42,951 bases of DNA from Limnoglobus sp043757025 (GTDB lineage Bacteria > Planctomycetota > Planctomycetia > Gemmatales > Gemmataceae): positions 1 to 42,951 of the forward strand of contig JAYVQG010000398.1 in NCBI GenBank assembly GCA_043757025.1, written 5' to 3'. This document shows positions 1 to 8,861 of this stretch, piece after piece. Under the pieces are notes generated by a model. That model ran no database searches. It saw only the letters and a program-made list of their open reading frames with translations, and was not told the DNA's origin. The translations under genes were made by a program, and so were the position numbers. Every line of letters starts with the position of its first letter. Positions within the stretch are counted from its first letter, which is position 1.

Positions 1-1
1 C

Positions 2-127
2 CACCAGGGCGGCGCGAACTTCGCGTTCGCCGATGGCTCGGTGCGCTTCCTCACGTACGGAGCCGACCCGATCCTCGGCGCACTCGCCACCCGCGCCGGC
101 GGCGAAGTGCCAGAGACGATCGAATAA
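2..127 (+). CDS. DUF1559 domain protein, C-terminal fragment
   Basis: Open frame from the left window edge to TAA at 125-127, encoding the last 41 residues. It contains HQGGANFAFADGSVRFL, the hallmark C-terminal motif of planctomycete DUF1559 proteins (HxGG-N-x-x-FADGSV-RFL). These are abundant pilin-like exported proteins with an N-terminal prepilin-type methylation signal; that end lies outside the window. Their function is poorly known. The family call rests on the motif alone but it is distinctive. The following 190 bases hold no gene. Confidence 0.85.
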   Translation, partial: HQGGANFAFADGSVRFLTYGADPILGALATRAGGEVPETIE

Positions 128-303
128 CGCGACGAGCCGGTATCGACGTGCCCAATCGTCCAATATCTCTTGCAATCGCGGTGCAAATCTCCCGTAAAAC
201 GCGAGTGAATGCAAACGATTATCCCACAATTTATTGCGGCAAGAAAGGACGAAGATACAGTAGAACTAAGATACTTCCTACCTCACGATCCATTCGACCC
301 TCC

Positions 304-308
304 AGGAG
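304..308 (+). promoter_or_regulatory. Ribosome binding site of the creatininase-family gene
   Basis: AGGAG sits 9 bases before ATG 318. An in-frame TTG at 309 directly abuts this site and would leave no spacing, so the ATG is preferred as start. Confidence 0.7.
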
Positions 309-317
309 TTGCCTCCG

Positions 318-1079
318 ATGGAACTTTCTGAAATGACCTGGCCCGCCGTGGCGGCACTCGACCAGAACACGCCGATCGTGTTTCCCATCGCGGCGCTCGA
401 ACAACACGGACGGCATCTGCCCGTCTTCACCGATAGTATGCTGCTCGGCGAAATCCTCACCCGGATCAAAACGACGCCGCTCGCTGGGAAACTCCTGTTC
501 GCGCCGCTCCAGTGGCTTGGGAATTCGCACCATCACCTCGATTTCCCCGGCACGCTCTCCGCTTCGCCGCGATTGTATCTCGATCTCATTCGCGATCTCG
601 CCGAGAACGCGATGGCCCACGGCTTCCGTCGCATCGTCTTTCTGAACGGCCACGGCGGAAACACGGGGCCTTCCCAGCAAGCCTTATTCGAGCTTCGCCA
701 AAAGCATCGCGAACGCAAAGATCTCCTGCTGTTGACGCTGACCTATTGGGACGCCGCCGATCCGTCGGCCGCGATGACCGAACTGACGCAGAATCAGATG
801 GGTCATGCGTGCGAGTGGGAAACATCGATGATTCTGCACCTCGCACCGCACCTCGTAGTCGGCAATATCCGCGATGTACCGGAAGTGCCCTTCGGTCGCG
901 GGTTCGCCCCCGGCTACCGCGCATGGACGATGCCCGACCGCAGCAAGCCCGGCCACATCGGCAGCCCCGCCGACGCCAGCGCCGAAAAAGGCGAAGCCCT
1001 GTTCGCGACGTTCGCGCACGGCGTATCGTCGCTACTCGAGCGCGTGATCGACTGGAACGGCAGCACCTGGGATGCATAA
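318..1079 (+). CDS. Creatininase family amidohydrolase
   Basis: A 253-residue protein, the usual length for the creatininase family of metal-dependent amidohydrolases acting on cyclic amides and related C-N bonds. The N-terminal motif EQHGRHLPVFTD carries the expected metal-binding Glu, His and Asp; NGHGGN in the middle and HACEWETS further on are the other family signatures. It has no signal peptide, so it should be cytosolic. The family also includes creatinine amidohydrolase, a formamidopyrimidine deformylase and the mycofactocin peptidase MftE; nothing here identifies the substrate and no mycofactocin genes are near. The MFS transporter gene starts 39 bases downstream on the same strand, so the two are probably co-transcribed and might share a substrate (inference). 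ATG 318 is chosen for its ribosome binding site. Confidence 0.85.
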   Translation: MELSEMTWPAVAALDQNTPIVFPIAALEQHGRHLPVFTDSMLLGEILTRIKTTPLAGKLLFAPLQWLGNSHHHLDFPGTLSASPRLYLDLIRDLAENAMAHGFRRIVFLNGHGGNTGPSQQALFELRQKHRERKDLLLLTLTYWDAADPSAAMTELTQNQMGHACEWETSMILHLAPHLVVGNIRDVPEVPFGRGFAPGYRAWTMPDRSKPGHIGSPADASAEKGEALFATFAHGVSSLLERVIDWNGSTWDA

Positions 1080-1118
1080 CCTGTTCGGTTTTCAACATCA
1101 TTCAGCGCGAGTTCATTC

Positions 1119-2381
1119 ATGTGGAAGTGGTACGTTTGCGGCATCTTGTTCCTCGCCACCTTGCTCAATTACATGGACCGTCAGGTACTCGCACTTACGC
1201 TCCCCGAACTGAAGAACAACTACGCTCTCGATGAAAGTCGCATCGGCTACCTCGAAGGCTGTTTCGGGTTCGCATTTGCTTTCGGTTCGATTGCGTTTGG
1301 CTGGCTTGCGGATCGCGTCGGACCGCGAATCTTGTACCCGATCGTGTTGGCCGGATGGTCGTTGATGGGCGTGGCCGCGTCCGCAGCGAGCGAACCGTGG
1401 GTGAAGGAACTACTGGAAAATGAAGGCGATCCACCGGGTACGGCCGTGTTTCGCTGGTTGCTGATTTGCCGGACGATACTCGGATTGTTCGAGGCGGGGC
1501 ACTGGCCGTGCGCGCTGATTACGGCACGGCTCATTTTGAATGCGAAAGATCGGCCACTCGGCAACGGCATCCTGCAAAGCGGGGCGGCAATCGGCGCGAT
1601 CCTCGTGCCGCTTTACGTCATGTGGGTCAATAAGGCCGGCCTTTCGTGGCAATTTGCATTCTGCTCGATCGGCGTCGTCGGCTTCTGTTGGATTCCGCTC
1701 TGGTTCTGGCTGATCCCGCGTGGCGTCTTACATTCGGCATTGCCAATCGACACCGCCATCACGCACGAATCGCAGGTGCCAAACCGCGGGTTGCTCGTCC
1801 GACGATTGATCGCCTTGGCTGTCGTCGTCACGACACTGACAGTGAGTTGGCAGTTCCTTCGCGCCTGGCTACCGTTGTACTTGCAAGACTATCGTGGGTT
1901 TCCGCCGCGATCGATGCAGTTTTGCGTATCGGGGTACTTCATCGCAGCAGACATCGGCTGCATTCTGGCGGGTGCGTTCGTCCGTGCGCTATCGATCCGG
2001 TACGGTTTACACGGTTCGCGAATGCTCGGATATGTGTTGTTTACCTGCCTCACCGCGTCGGCTGCGGTCGTGCCGTTCGTCGATTCCGATGTCTCCAGCG
2101 TTGCACTGCTCATGATTGCCGGTGCGGGCATCCTCGGGTTGCACCCGTTTTACTACTCGCTCACACAGGAACTTCCGGCTCGAAACTTGGGTATGCTGAT
2201 GGGCTGTCTGGCGGCGGTGGGCTGGCTCACGTCGAGCTACTTTCAGATCGAGATCGGGGCGCGGATTAAGGAAGAGCACAACTACAAAGCGGGCTTAATG
2301 ATTGCAGGCCTTGCGCCGATCATCGGGTTGTTGGCATTGTTAATTCTTTGGAGCCGAACGCGGAAGCCAGCACAGCCATGA
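1119..2381 (+). CDS. MFS transporter, anion:cation symporter-like
   Basis: A 420-residue polytopic membrane protein with about 12 hydrophobic segments. The N-terminus has NYMDRQVLALTLPELK in helix 1 and GWLADRVGPR between helices 2 and 3, the classic MFS loop motif; GLFEAGHWPCALITARLIL matches the helix-4 region of the anion:cation symporter (ExuT/GudP/sialate-type) family. It probably imports an organic anion such as a sugar acid by proton symport, but the substrate cannot be read. A region around residues 95-105 (KELLENEGDPPG) extends a periplasmic loop. Its stop codon overlaps the next start as ATGA at 2378-2381, so translation of the phosphopantetheinyl transferase is likely coupled to it. 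Confidence 0.85.
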   Translation: MWKWYVCGILFLATLLNYMDRQVLALTLPELKNNYALDESRIGYLEGCFGFAFAFGSIAFGWLADRVGPRILYPIVLAGWSLMGVAASAASEPWVKELLENEGDPPGTAVFRWLLICRTILGLFEAGHWPCALITARLILNAKDRPLGNGILQSGAAIGAILVPLYVMWVNKAGLSWQFAFCSIGVVGFCWIPLWFWLIPRGVLHSALPIDTAITHESQVPNRGLLVRRLIALAVVVTTLTVSWQFLRAWLPLYLQDYRGFPPRSMQFCVSGYFIAADIGCILAGAFVRALSIRYGLHGSRMLGYVLFTCLTASAAVVPFVDSDVSSVALLMIAGAGILGLHPFYYSLTQELPARNLGMLMGCLAAVGWLTSSYFQIEIGARIKEEHNYKAGLMIAGLAPIIGLLALLILWSRTRKPAQP

Positions 2382-3154
2382 TCGTTCGGTATGCGCCATA
2401 CGATTGGAATGCGACTCCTCGCGACAAACTCGTCGATCGTTGCGATGTGTGGGGCATCGCGTTCGACGACTGTTTGCTGACTTTGGCAGAGGCGTGCGAA
2501 CGGCTGTCCGTCGATGAATGCGAACGAGTTGAGCGTTATCGCATCGACGAGCCGAAGCGACAATTCGCGATCTGCCGGGCTGCACTTCGCGTCATCCTCG
2601 CAGACTACCTCCGTATCGCACCTCACGAAGTTCGCTTCCAGATTGGTGCGAACGGCAAACCGATTTTGGCGAACGATCGTGCGATTCACTTCAACGTGAC
2701 GCACTCGGGAAATTTCGCACTCGTGGCCATCGCCACTCGGCGTGTCGGCATCGACATCGAAGTGCTTCGCGAAGTTTCCAACATGGACGGCCTCGTCGAA
2801 CGCTTCTTCGGTCGCGAAGAAAAGGAGACGTATCGCAACCTCATCGAACCGCAACGCAGTCGAGGATTCTTCCGTGCTTGGACTTGCAAAGAAGCCTTGA
2901 TGAAAGCCGTCGGGACGGGGCTACAACACGTCGATCGTTGCGTCGTGGAACTCGATCCGACGCGCCCACCGCGAGCGATTCAGTTCGATGAATTGCCGGA
3001 AGTGCCGTTGAAATGGTCGCTGGCAACGTGGGAGCCACACGTCGGCTACCTCGCCGCAATCGCGTTGGAGACGGAGACGCCGATCGAAATTGAGTCCAGC
3101 CTCTACCCACCCACCCATCCGTGGACTCATTCCCGAATTTCGGAACCAACCTAA
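2378..3154 (+). CDS. 4'-phosphopantetheinyl transferase (Sfp/AcpT type)
   Basis: A 258-residue protein that should transfer the phosphopantetheine arm of CoA onto a serine of acyl or peptidyl carrier proteins. The three Sfp-type motifs are present: GKPIL followed by FNVTHSG, then GIDIE (Mg-binding Asp and Glu), then FFRAWTCKEALMKAVGTGL, the W-x-x-KEA motif. Length fits the two-domain Sfp type rather than the 120-residue AcpS type. ATG 2378 is chosen because it overlaps the transporter stop (ATGA); an upstream TTG at 2348 would add ten residues inside the transporter gene. No carrier protein, PKS or NRPS gene is in the window, so this may be the general enzyme of the cell. A hairpin follows at 3264-3293. 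Confidence 0.92.
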   Translation: MIVRYAPYDWNATPRDKLVDRCDVWGIAFDDCLLTLAEACERLSVDECERVERYRIDEPKRQFAICRAALRVILADYLRIAPHEVRFQIGANGKPILANDRAIHFNVTHSGNFALVAIATRRVGIDIEVLREVSNMDGLVERFFGREEKETYRNLIEPQRSRGFFRAWTCKEALMKAVGTGLQHVDRCVVELDPTRPPRAIQFDELPEVPLKWSLATWEPHVGYLAAIALETETPIEIESSLYPPTHPWTHSRISEPT

Positions 3155-3245
3155 CACAGCAACAACTTACGTCCGATTTTGATGGTCTGGAATCACGCCA
3201 GAACCAAAGTTCCGATGGTCGTTTTGGGAAAAATTGCAACCCGGC

Positions 3246-3293
3246 TTGGGACCAGTCCCAACGAAACGAGCGGACCCGAAGGTCCGCTCGTTT
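3246..3293. terminator. Bidirectional terminator hairpins between convergent genes
   Basis: Between the stops of the forward phosphopantetheinyl transferase (3154) and the reverse coiled-coil gene (3313). The main hairpin pairs 3264-3276 (AAACGAGCGGACC) with 3281-3293 perfectly, 13 bp. On the reverse transcript its loop is UUCG closed by C-G, an unusually stable tetraloop. A second small stem pairs 3246-3251 (TTGGGA) with 3256-3261. The U-tracts are short (TTT), so part of the effect may be mRNA end protection rather than classical intrinsic termination. Confidence 0.75.
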
Positions 3294-3312
3294 GAGAATC
3301 CCACGCGAAAAA

Positions 3313-4929
3313 CTAGTTTTTCTTAGGCTCGGGGGCAGGAGCAGCCTGTGCAGGGTCGGTACCTTCGGTTGCAGACACCGAACGAATGTAACCCGTTGCG
3401 GCCTGATTGATCGAATCTTCGGTCACGTCGAGTTTCGCGTTGTAGCCGATGCGTGGGAAGAAGTCGCGTGGGCGAATGATCCGCACGCCTTCGTTCTTTG
3501 CCTTGGTTTTCGCGGCACCGATCGCGTTGATGATCTTCAGTTTGCCGTCCTTGTTACCGTCGGCGACACTCACTGTTGGATAGTAACCTTCGACGGCGAA
3601 CGCGGTTTGACTCGTCATTTCGCCGACCCAGGCCATCTTGCCGAGATCGTAGTAACCATCGACCGTCACTCCTGCTCTCCTCAAATCGCGAACGAGCGTT
3701 TGGATGTCGTCTTTGCCGTCGCCGTCGAGGTCGAAGATCCCGAAAAGGACGATGTGTTCGGAGACGCCGTTCCGCCAAATCGAGTTATAGCCGAGGTCAC
3801 CCGCCAGGATGCGGTCGCGGATTTCGGAGTCTTCCTCGGTGATACGGCACTGGCTGAGTGTTGCACCGAGAATCTCGATGACTTCGACTTTGCCCTTCGG
3901 TACGGCTTTGAAAACTTCTTTGCCACCGAAGTCTCGCACCTTACGCATCCGTGGCTGGAAGCCGCGCGTCGGCGTGTCCGATGGGAAGATGCTGAACGTC
4001 TGACCGACGCGGAGGTTCGAGGCGGTGCCGATGTCGATGTCGATCAGTTTATCGGTACGGCGAATCACCTTGAACTGCGGCTTGTCGTATTGGAACGGGT
4101 CGATGCGGTCGTCTTCCAGTGCGAGTGCATTATCGATCGTGTTCTTCTGCGTGATAATGCGGCTATTCTGTCGATTCACTTCCGCAGTCAAGTCGGCTTT
4201 CGCTTCGGAAAGTGCGTTTTTATCGTTGCGATATTCGCCGGATTTCGCGATAAAGTCGTTCTTGAACGCCTCGAATTGGTCGGTCGCTTTCTTGACCTCG
4301 GCTTTCACCTCGTTCGGGAACTTATCGCTGAGTTGGGTGAACTTCGCGACGGCAGTATCGAGGGCTGCGCTACTCTTCTGAAGCGAATTTTTCGCTTGGA
4401 CGAGTCCCTCTTGCTCGATCTTCACGCGGCGTTCGGCGAGTTCCTTCTGCGAGGCTTTCTTCACGGCGGCATCGAGGACGTTCGTCTCGGGACGTTGTAC
4501 GGTGCCACCAGCCGTTGCGGGTGGCCAATTGAAGAAATCAGTCACGCGAAGTGCGTTGAGCGCGCCGCCTTGAGCGTTGTTCACTTCTGCGGTCAACGCC
4601 GTGTTCGCACGTTTGGTGATCGTATCGGCGATGGCCGCTTGGTTGGTCGCGAGGTCCGCAGGGAAGCGAATGCCACTCGCGAGTCTGTCGTTATCTTCCG
4701 GCGAGTTGATGCCCACGGCGAACCGGTAGAGCATGCTCTTTTCTTTTTCCTTCTCGAGCAGTTCATCCGAACTCTTCTTATCCTGCTCTGCCTTGACTTG
4801 CGCCGCCCGCGCGAGGGAAACGTTTTCGTTAAACGTGTAGCTGAGGTACCCCAATACGAGCGTGGCCAGCACGAAGACAATCGTGCTGATGAGCAGGGGC
4901 ATGCTCGTTTCGCCGGTCGGTTTGGCCAT
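3313..4929 (-). CDS. Membrane-anchored coiled-coil protein, function unknown
   Basis: A 538-residue protein of no family I can name. Residues 11-31 form one transmembrane helix near the N-terminus with no lipobox or clear cleavage site, so it is probably an inner-membrane anchor with the rest in the periplasm. Residues about 155-270 are charged, Ala-rich and helical, fitting a long coiled coil. Residues about 285-380 are beta-rich, with VGQTFSIFP and GKVEVIEIL, and resemble the small beta domains of FlgT-like C-termini (weak inference). DLDGDGKDD near 400 and DGNKDGKLKI near 460 look like calcium-binding loops. The tail is Pro/Ala-rich (AQAAPAPEPKKN). A good ribosome binding site (AGAGG) precedes the ATG. 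It stands alone, convergent with the gene on its left and divergent from polA. Confidence 0.8.
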   Translation of the reverse strand: MAKPTGETSMPLLISTIVFVLATLVLGYLSYTFNENVSLARAAQVKAEQDKKSSDELLEKEKEKSMLYRFAVGINSPEDNDRLASGIRFPADLATNQAAIADTITKRANTALTAEVNNAQGGALNALRVTDFFNWPPATAGGTVQRPETNVLDAAVKKASQKELAERRVKIEQEGLVQAKNSLQKSSAALDTAVAKFTQLSDKFPNEVKAEVKKATDQFEAFKNDFIAKSGEYRNDKNALSEAKADLTAEVNRQNSRIITQKNTIDNALALEDDRIDPFQYDKPQFKVIRRTDKLIDIDIGTASNLRVGQTFSIFPSDTPTRGFQPRMRKVRDFGGKEVFKAVPKGKVEVIEILGATLSQCRITEEDSEIRDRILAGDLGYNSIWRNGVSEHIVLFGIFDLDGDGKDDIQTLVRDLRRAGVTVDGYYDLGKMAWVGEMTSQTAFAVEGYYPTVSVADGNKDGKLKIINAIGAAKTKAKNEGVRIIRPRDFFPRIGYNAKLDVTEDSINQAATGYIRSVSATEGTDPAQAAPAPEPKKN

Positions 4930-5339
4930 GTCGAACCTCTGTTTGGTGAGTGACCAACGGTGTTTCGGTGGATGTCATTCGCTGCATCCCGATAACATGA
5001 GTCTAAACGCACGGGCAGTGCGGTCAACCCAAATGAGCACAACGCAGCGGAAACGTCTGGGGAATCGGTCGGTCGTTCGGGGAATATCGAGTAATGGGAT
5101 TATACCCGACTTCCTCAAGTTGGACCTGTCCGCCCTTGACATCCCTTCTGTGCTGAACATACACTTATACGCATTACCATTGTCTTCGTTGGCTCGATTC
5201 CCCAACCTTCCGCCCGACCCACGTCTCAGGCGTCGGATGATTGAACCCCGCGGTGGGGCTGGTGAATCGAGCATGGTCCTCGGCTGCGATCCGAACACCC
5301 CCAACTGATTCTTATCGCAGCTCCTACCGTGGCGGCACT
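4930..5339. other. Intergenic region between divergent genes
   Basis: About 410 bases between the reverse coiled-coil gene and polA. It must hold promoters for both directions. I see no tRNA, small RNA or convincing short gene; the open frames crossing it lack ribosome binding sites and recognisable protein motifs. A short CCCC-GCGGT-GGGG inverted repeat lies at about 5246-5258. If polA began at TTG 5241 the last 100 bases would be coding. Confidence 0.5.
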
Positions 5340-8222
5340 GTGGCCTCGATTCCGCCGAAAACGACCGCCGAGCGCGTCTACTTGCTAGATACGCACGGAA
5401 TGGTCTTTCAGATGTTCCACGGGATACCGGCGATGAACGCCCCCGATGGCCGCCCGACGAATGCCGTTTTCGGCGTCAGTCGCGCGATCATGAACCTCTA
5501 CGATCATGGGGCCGATTACCTCCTCGCCGTGTTCGACCACAAAGACCCGACCTTCCGCGAAGCGATCGACCCGCAATATAAAGCGAACCGCACGCCGGCC
5601 CCAGAAGAACTGATCGCGCAGGAACCGCTGATCCATCAGGTGCTCGAAGCTTTACGCGTGCCGATCCTCGTGCAGCCCGGTTACGAAGCCGACGACGTGA
5701 TGGCGACCGTCGCCGCCAACGCCGACGAACGCGGTTACGAAGTTCACCTTTGCACCAGCGACAAAGATTGCCGCCAACTGATCCGCGACCGCGTGACGAT
5801 TCTGAACCTGCGTAAAGACGAGACGATGGACCGCGAGGGGCTGATCCGCGATTGGGGCATCTCACCCGAGCAAGTCGTCGACTATCAGGCGCTCGTAGGC
5901 GACGCCGTCGATAACGTCCCCGGCGTTCCCGGAGTCGGACCGAAGACCGCATCGAAGTGGTTGCAACAATATGGCACGCTCGAAAACCTAATCGCACACG
6001 CCGACGATGTCGGCGGGGCGAAGGTCAAGGAATCGCTGAAGGCGTCGATCGCCAACGGCAACCTCGAAAAGAGCCGCACACTCGTCAAACTTCGTACCGA
6101 CGTCCCAATGGCGTTCGATTGGGACGGCTGGCGTCGTCGCGACTGGGACGGCCCACGCCTACTCGAACTTTACCAGGAATTCGGCTTCCGCGGCTTCGCT
6201 AACAAAGTGCGTTCGACGCTCACCAAGAGCGGAGCGATCAAGAACAACAGTTTGCTCGACGCAATCGGGGAAACTCCGCCCGTTGCTGCGCCATTCAAAC
6301 CGAAGTCGTCGAAGTGGAAGGGCGGCCCGTCACTGTTCGACCAAATCGAATTCGGCGAAGAAGCCCTGCCAGAACCCGAAGCGAAACCCGACAACTGGCA
6401 CGGCGACTATCGCCTCGTCGATTCACCCGCGTTGCTGGCGGACTTCCTGAAAGCTCTACAAAGCCAGACTCGTTTCGCGATCGACCTCGAAACGACGGGC
6501 CTCGACCCGCTGCTTTGCGACATCGTCGGCTTCGCGATTTCGTGGAAAGCGGGCGAAGCGTTTTACCTGCCGATTCGCGGCCCGAAAGGCGATGCGATCC
6601 TCGAAGCGGCATCGACCATCGCGGCACTCAAGCCGATCCTCGAAGACGTTCGCATCGGCAAAATCAATCAGAACATCAAGTACGATCAACTCGTACTGCG
6701 GTCGCACGGCATCGACATTCACGGCGTGGTCGGCGATACGATGATCGCGCATTACCTGCTCCACGCCGGCGAACGCACGCACAATCTCGACGAACTTTCG
6801 CGGACGTTTCTGAACCACGAACCGATCCCGATTCTCGACCTCATCGGCAAAGGTAAGAAGCAGATCAGCATGGCCGACGTGCCAACGGCACGGGTGTGCG
6901 CATATGCCGGGGAAGATGCCGACGTGGCAATCCGACTCGCGGAAATCCTCGAGCCACAACTCGAATCCGCGAACCTGCGTACGCTTTACGACACGCTCGA
7001 AATTCCACTCGTCGACGTGCTCGCCGAAATGGAGTTTCGCGGGGTGCGATTGGATTCCGAACTGCTGGGCAAGCTCAGTATCGAGATGGCCGGGCAACTG
7101 GCGATCGTCGAAGCCGAGATTTATTTGCTCGCGAAACGGCCGTTCAACATCGCCTCGCCGAAGCAACTTCGCGAAGTGCTGTACGACGAAATGAAATTGC
7201 CGATCAAGAAGCGAACCGACACGACGGGCGACGCCAGTACCGATCAGGAATCGCTCGAACGCCTCGCCGCACTCGGCTACGAATTGCCGAAGAAGATGAT
7301 CGAACATCGCCAGATTTCCAAGCTGAAGGGAACGTACGTCGATGCACTGCCGCTGTTGGTGAACCCGAAAACGGGCCGCGTTCACACGTCGTTCAATCAA
7401 ACGGTAGCATCCACCGGGCGATTGAGTTCGAGCGACCCGAACTTGCAGAACATCCCGATGCGGACCGACCAAGGCAAGCAGATCCGCCAGGCGTTTATCC
7501 CGCCCGATTGCTGGTCGATACTGGCGGCAGATTACTCGCAGATCGAACTGCGATTGCTCGCGCATTTCTGCCGAGACGAACCGCTTTGTGCGGCATTCGC
7601 GGCAGACCACGATATTCACACCATCGTGGCGGCGGAGATTTTCCGCGTCGCCGAGGCCAACGTGTCCGGCGCACAACGTCGCATGGCCAAGGTCGTGAAC
7701 TTCGGCGTGATCTACGGCATCAGTGCCACCGGGCTGTCAGTCCGCCTCGGTATGCCGAAGCGCGAAGCGGCGCAGTTCATCGAGATGTATTTCACACGTT
7801 ACCCGAAGGTGCTCGAATACCAGAATCGGCTCCTTTCCGATGCGCGCAAGAACGGTTTCGTGAAGACGATCCTCGGTCGCAAACGCACGTTCGACCCGTC
7901 GGCCATCCGACCGCATTCGACGTATCACCAGCGAAATCAGGCCGAACGCGAAGCGATCAACATGGAGATCCAAGGCTCCGCAGCAGACCTGATGAAGCTC
8001 GCGATGCTCGCGGTCCACCGCAAAATGAAAGCCGATGGCTACCAGTCGAATATGCTGCTGAGCGTTCACGACGAACTCGTGTTTGAAGTCCCGCCCGACG
8101 AACAATCTCGTTTAGCAACGATGGTCCGTGCGGAGATGGTGGGTGCCATGACGCTGAACGTGCCGCTGAAAGTCGATGTCGCCGCCGGCCCGAACTGGCT
8201 CGATGTGGGTGACTTGCCATGA
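5340..8222 (+). CDS. polA: DNA polymerase I
   Basis: About 960 residues, the usual length of full three-domain Pol I. The N-terminal 5' nuclease starts at RVYLLDTHGM and includes EADDVMATVAA and the helix-hairpin-helix region GVPGVGPKTASKWL. The 3'-5' proofreading domain follows and looks active: FAIDLETTGLD gives the catalytic D-x-E, NIKYDQLVL is exo II, and YAGEDADVA is exo III. The polymerase domain has motif A DYSQIELRLLAHF (first Asp about residue 731), motif B RRMAKVVNFGVIYGIS and motif C VHDEL. It fills gaps in lagging-strand synthesis and repair. The start is uncertain: GTG 5340 puts the conserved region near residue 15; TTG 5241 would add 33 residues with no family resemblance. Its stop overlaps the coaE start (ATGA at 8219-8222). 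Confidence 0.95.
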   Translation: MASIPPKTTAERVYLLDTHGMVFQMFHGIPAMNAPDGRPTNAVFGVSRAIMNLYDHGADYLLAVFDHKDPTFREAIDPQYKANRTPAPEELIAQEPLIHQVLEALRVPILVQPGYEADDVMATVAANADERGYEVHLCTSDKDCRQLIRDRVTILNLRKDETMDREGLIRDWGISPEQVVDYQALVGDAVDNVPGVPGVGPKTASKWLQQYGTLENLIAHADDVGGAKVKESLKASIANGNLEKSRTLVKLRTDVPMAFDWDGWRRRDWDGPRLLELYQEFGFRGFANKVRSTLTKSGAIKNNSLLDAIGETPPVAAPFKPKSSKWKGGPSLFDQIEFGEEALPEPEAKPDNWHGDYRLVDSPALLADFLKALQSQTRFAIDLETTGLDPLLCDIVGFAISWKAGEAFYLPIRGPKGDAILEAASTIAALKPILEDVRIGKINQNIKYDQLVLRSHGIDIHGVVGDTMIAHYLLHAGERTHNLDELSRTFLNHEPIPILDLIGKGKKQISMADVPTARVCAYAGEDADVAIRLAEILEPQLESANLRTLYDTLEIPLVDVLAEMEFRGVRLDSELLGKLSIEMAGQLAIVEAEIYLLAKRPFNIASPKQLREVLYDEMKLPIKKRTDTTGDASTDQESLERLAALGYELPKKMIEHRQISKLKGTYVDALPLLVNPKTGRVHTSFNQTVASTGRLSSSDPNLQNIPMRTDQGKQIRQAFIPPDCWSILAADYSQIELRLLAHFCRDEPLCAAFAADHDIHTIVAAEIFRVAEANVSGAQRRMAKVVNFGVIYGISATGLSVRLGMPKREAAQFIEMYFTRYPKVLEYQNRLLSDARKNGFVKTILGRKRTFDPSAIRPHSTYHQRNQAEREAINMEIQGSAADLMKLAMLAVHRKMKADGYQSNMLLSVHDELVFEVPPDEQSRLATMVRAEMVGAMTLNVPLKVDVAAGPNWLDVGDLP

Positions 8223-8854
8223 GCACGGCGCGAACCAAACCGGTGATCGCCATCGTCGGCTCGATTGGAGCCGGGAAGAGCACGGTCGCGAAAATTCTCG
8301 CCGAGTGCGGCGGTGCATGGATCGTTGCGGACGCACTCGGGCACGAAGCGCTCGAGCAACCCGACATCGTTCAACGCGTCGTAGCGAAGTGGGGGCCGAG
8401 CATGCTGGCGAGCGGCGGTTCGGTCGATCGCCGCGTACTCGCGAAGATCGTGTTTCACGATGTGAACGAGCGAAAATCACTCGAAAACATGGTCTATCCG
8501 TACATCGAGCAGCGAGTGCGTGAGGAACTGGCAACGGCCGAGAGCGACCCGAAATTTCGATTTGCAGTGCTCGATGCGGCGGTGTTACTCGAAGCGGGCT
8601 GGACGGAAATTTACGACCACCTGCTATTCGTCGATGCCCCGCGACCACTGCGTTACGAACGATTAGCGATCCGGAGCCGTTGGTCCGAAAGTGAATTCAC
8701 TGCACGCGAAGCCGCCCAGATGCCGCTCGACGAAAAGCGTCGTCGTGCCGATGCGATTGCGGTCAACGACGGGACGCCGAGTGCGTTGCGAAAACAGTTG
8801 GTCGAATGTTTGGAACGCTGGAACATCCGGTGCGAAACGCCGATCTCGATTTGA
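8219..8854 (+). CDS. coaE: Dephospho-CoA kinase
   Basis: A 211-residue P-loop kinase catalysing the last step of CoA synthesis, ATP-dependent phosphorylation of the 3'-hydroxyl of dephospho-CoA. The Walker A motif GSIGAGKST lies at residues 14-22, the family-typical D-A-L-G-H (VADALGHEAL) follows, and the lid region is around VDAPRPLRYERLAIRSRW. Length is typical. Its ATG overlaps the polA stop in ATGA and its stop lies 7 bases before the rho ATG, so polA-coaE-rho look like one transcript. polA and coaE are neighbours in many bacteria. Confidence 0.93.
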   Translation: MSTARTKPVIAIVGSIGAGKSTVAKILAECGGAWIVADALGHEALEQPDIVQRVVAKWGPSMLASGGSVDRRVLAKIVFHDVNERKSLENMVYPYIEQRVREELATAESDPKFRFAVLDAAVLLEAGWTEIYDHLLFVDAPRPLRYERLAIRSRWSESEFTAREAAQMPLDEKRRRADAIAVNDGTPSALRKQLVECLERWNIRCETPISI

Positions 8855-8861
8855 GGATTCG

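Noticed and set aside
3121..4953. A 610-residue forward open frame opposite the coiled-coil gene
   Set aside because: It is the antisense shadow of the reverse-strand gene; the translation lacks any motif and its Arg/Asp/Glu/Val-rich makeup is typical of antisense frames in GC-rich DNA.
8691..8861. Extended start for rho inside coaE
   Set aside because: The region is the out-of-frame shadow of coaE; Rho-like sequence starts after ATG 8862.
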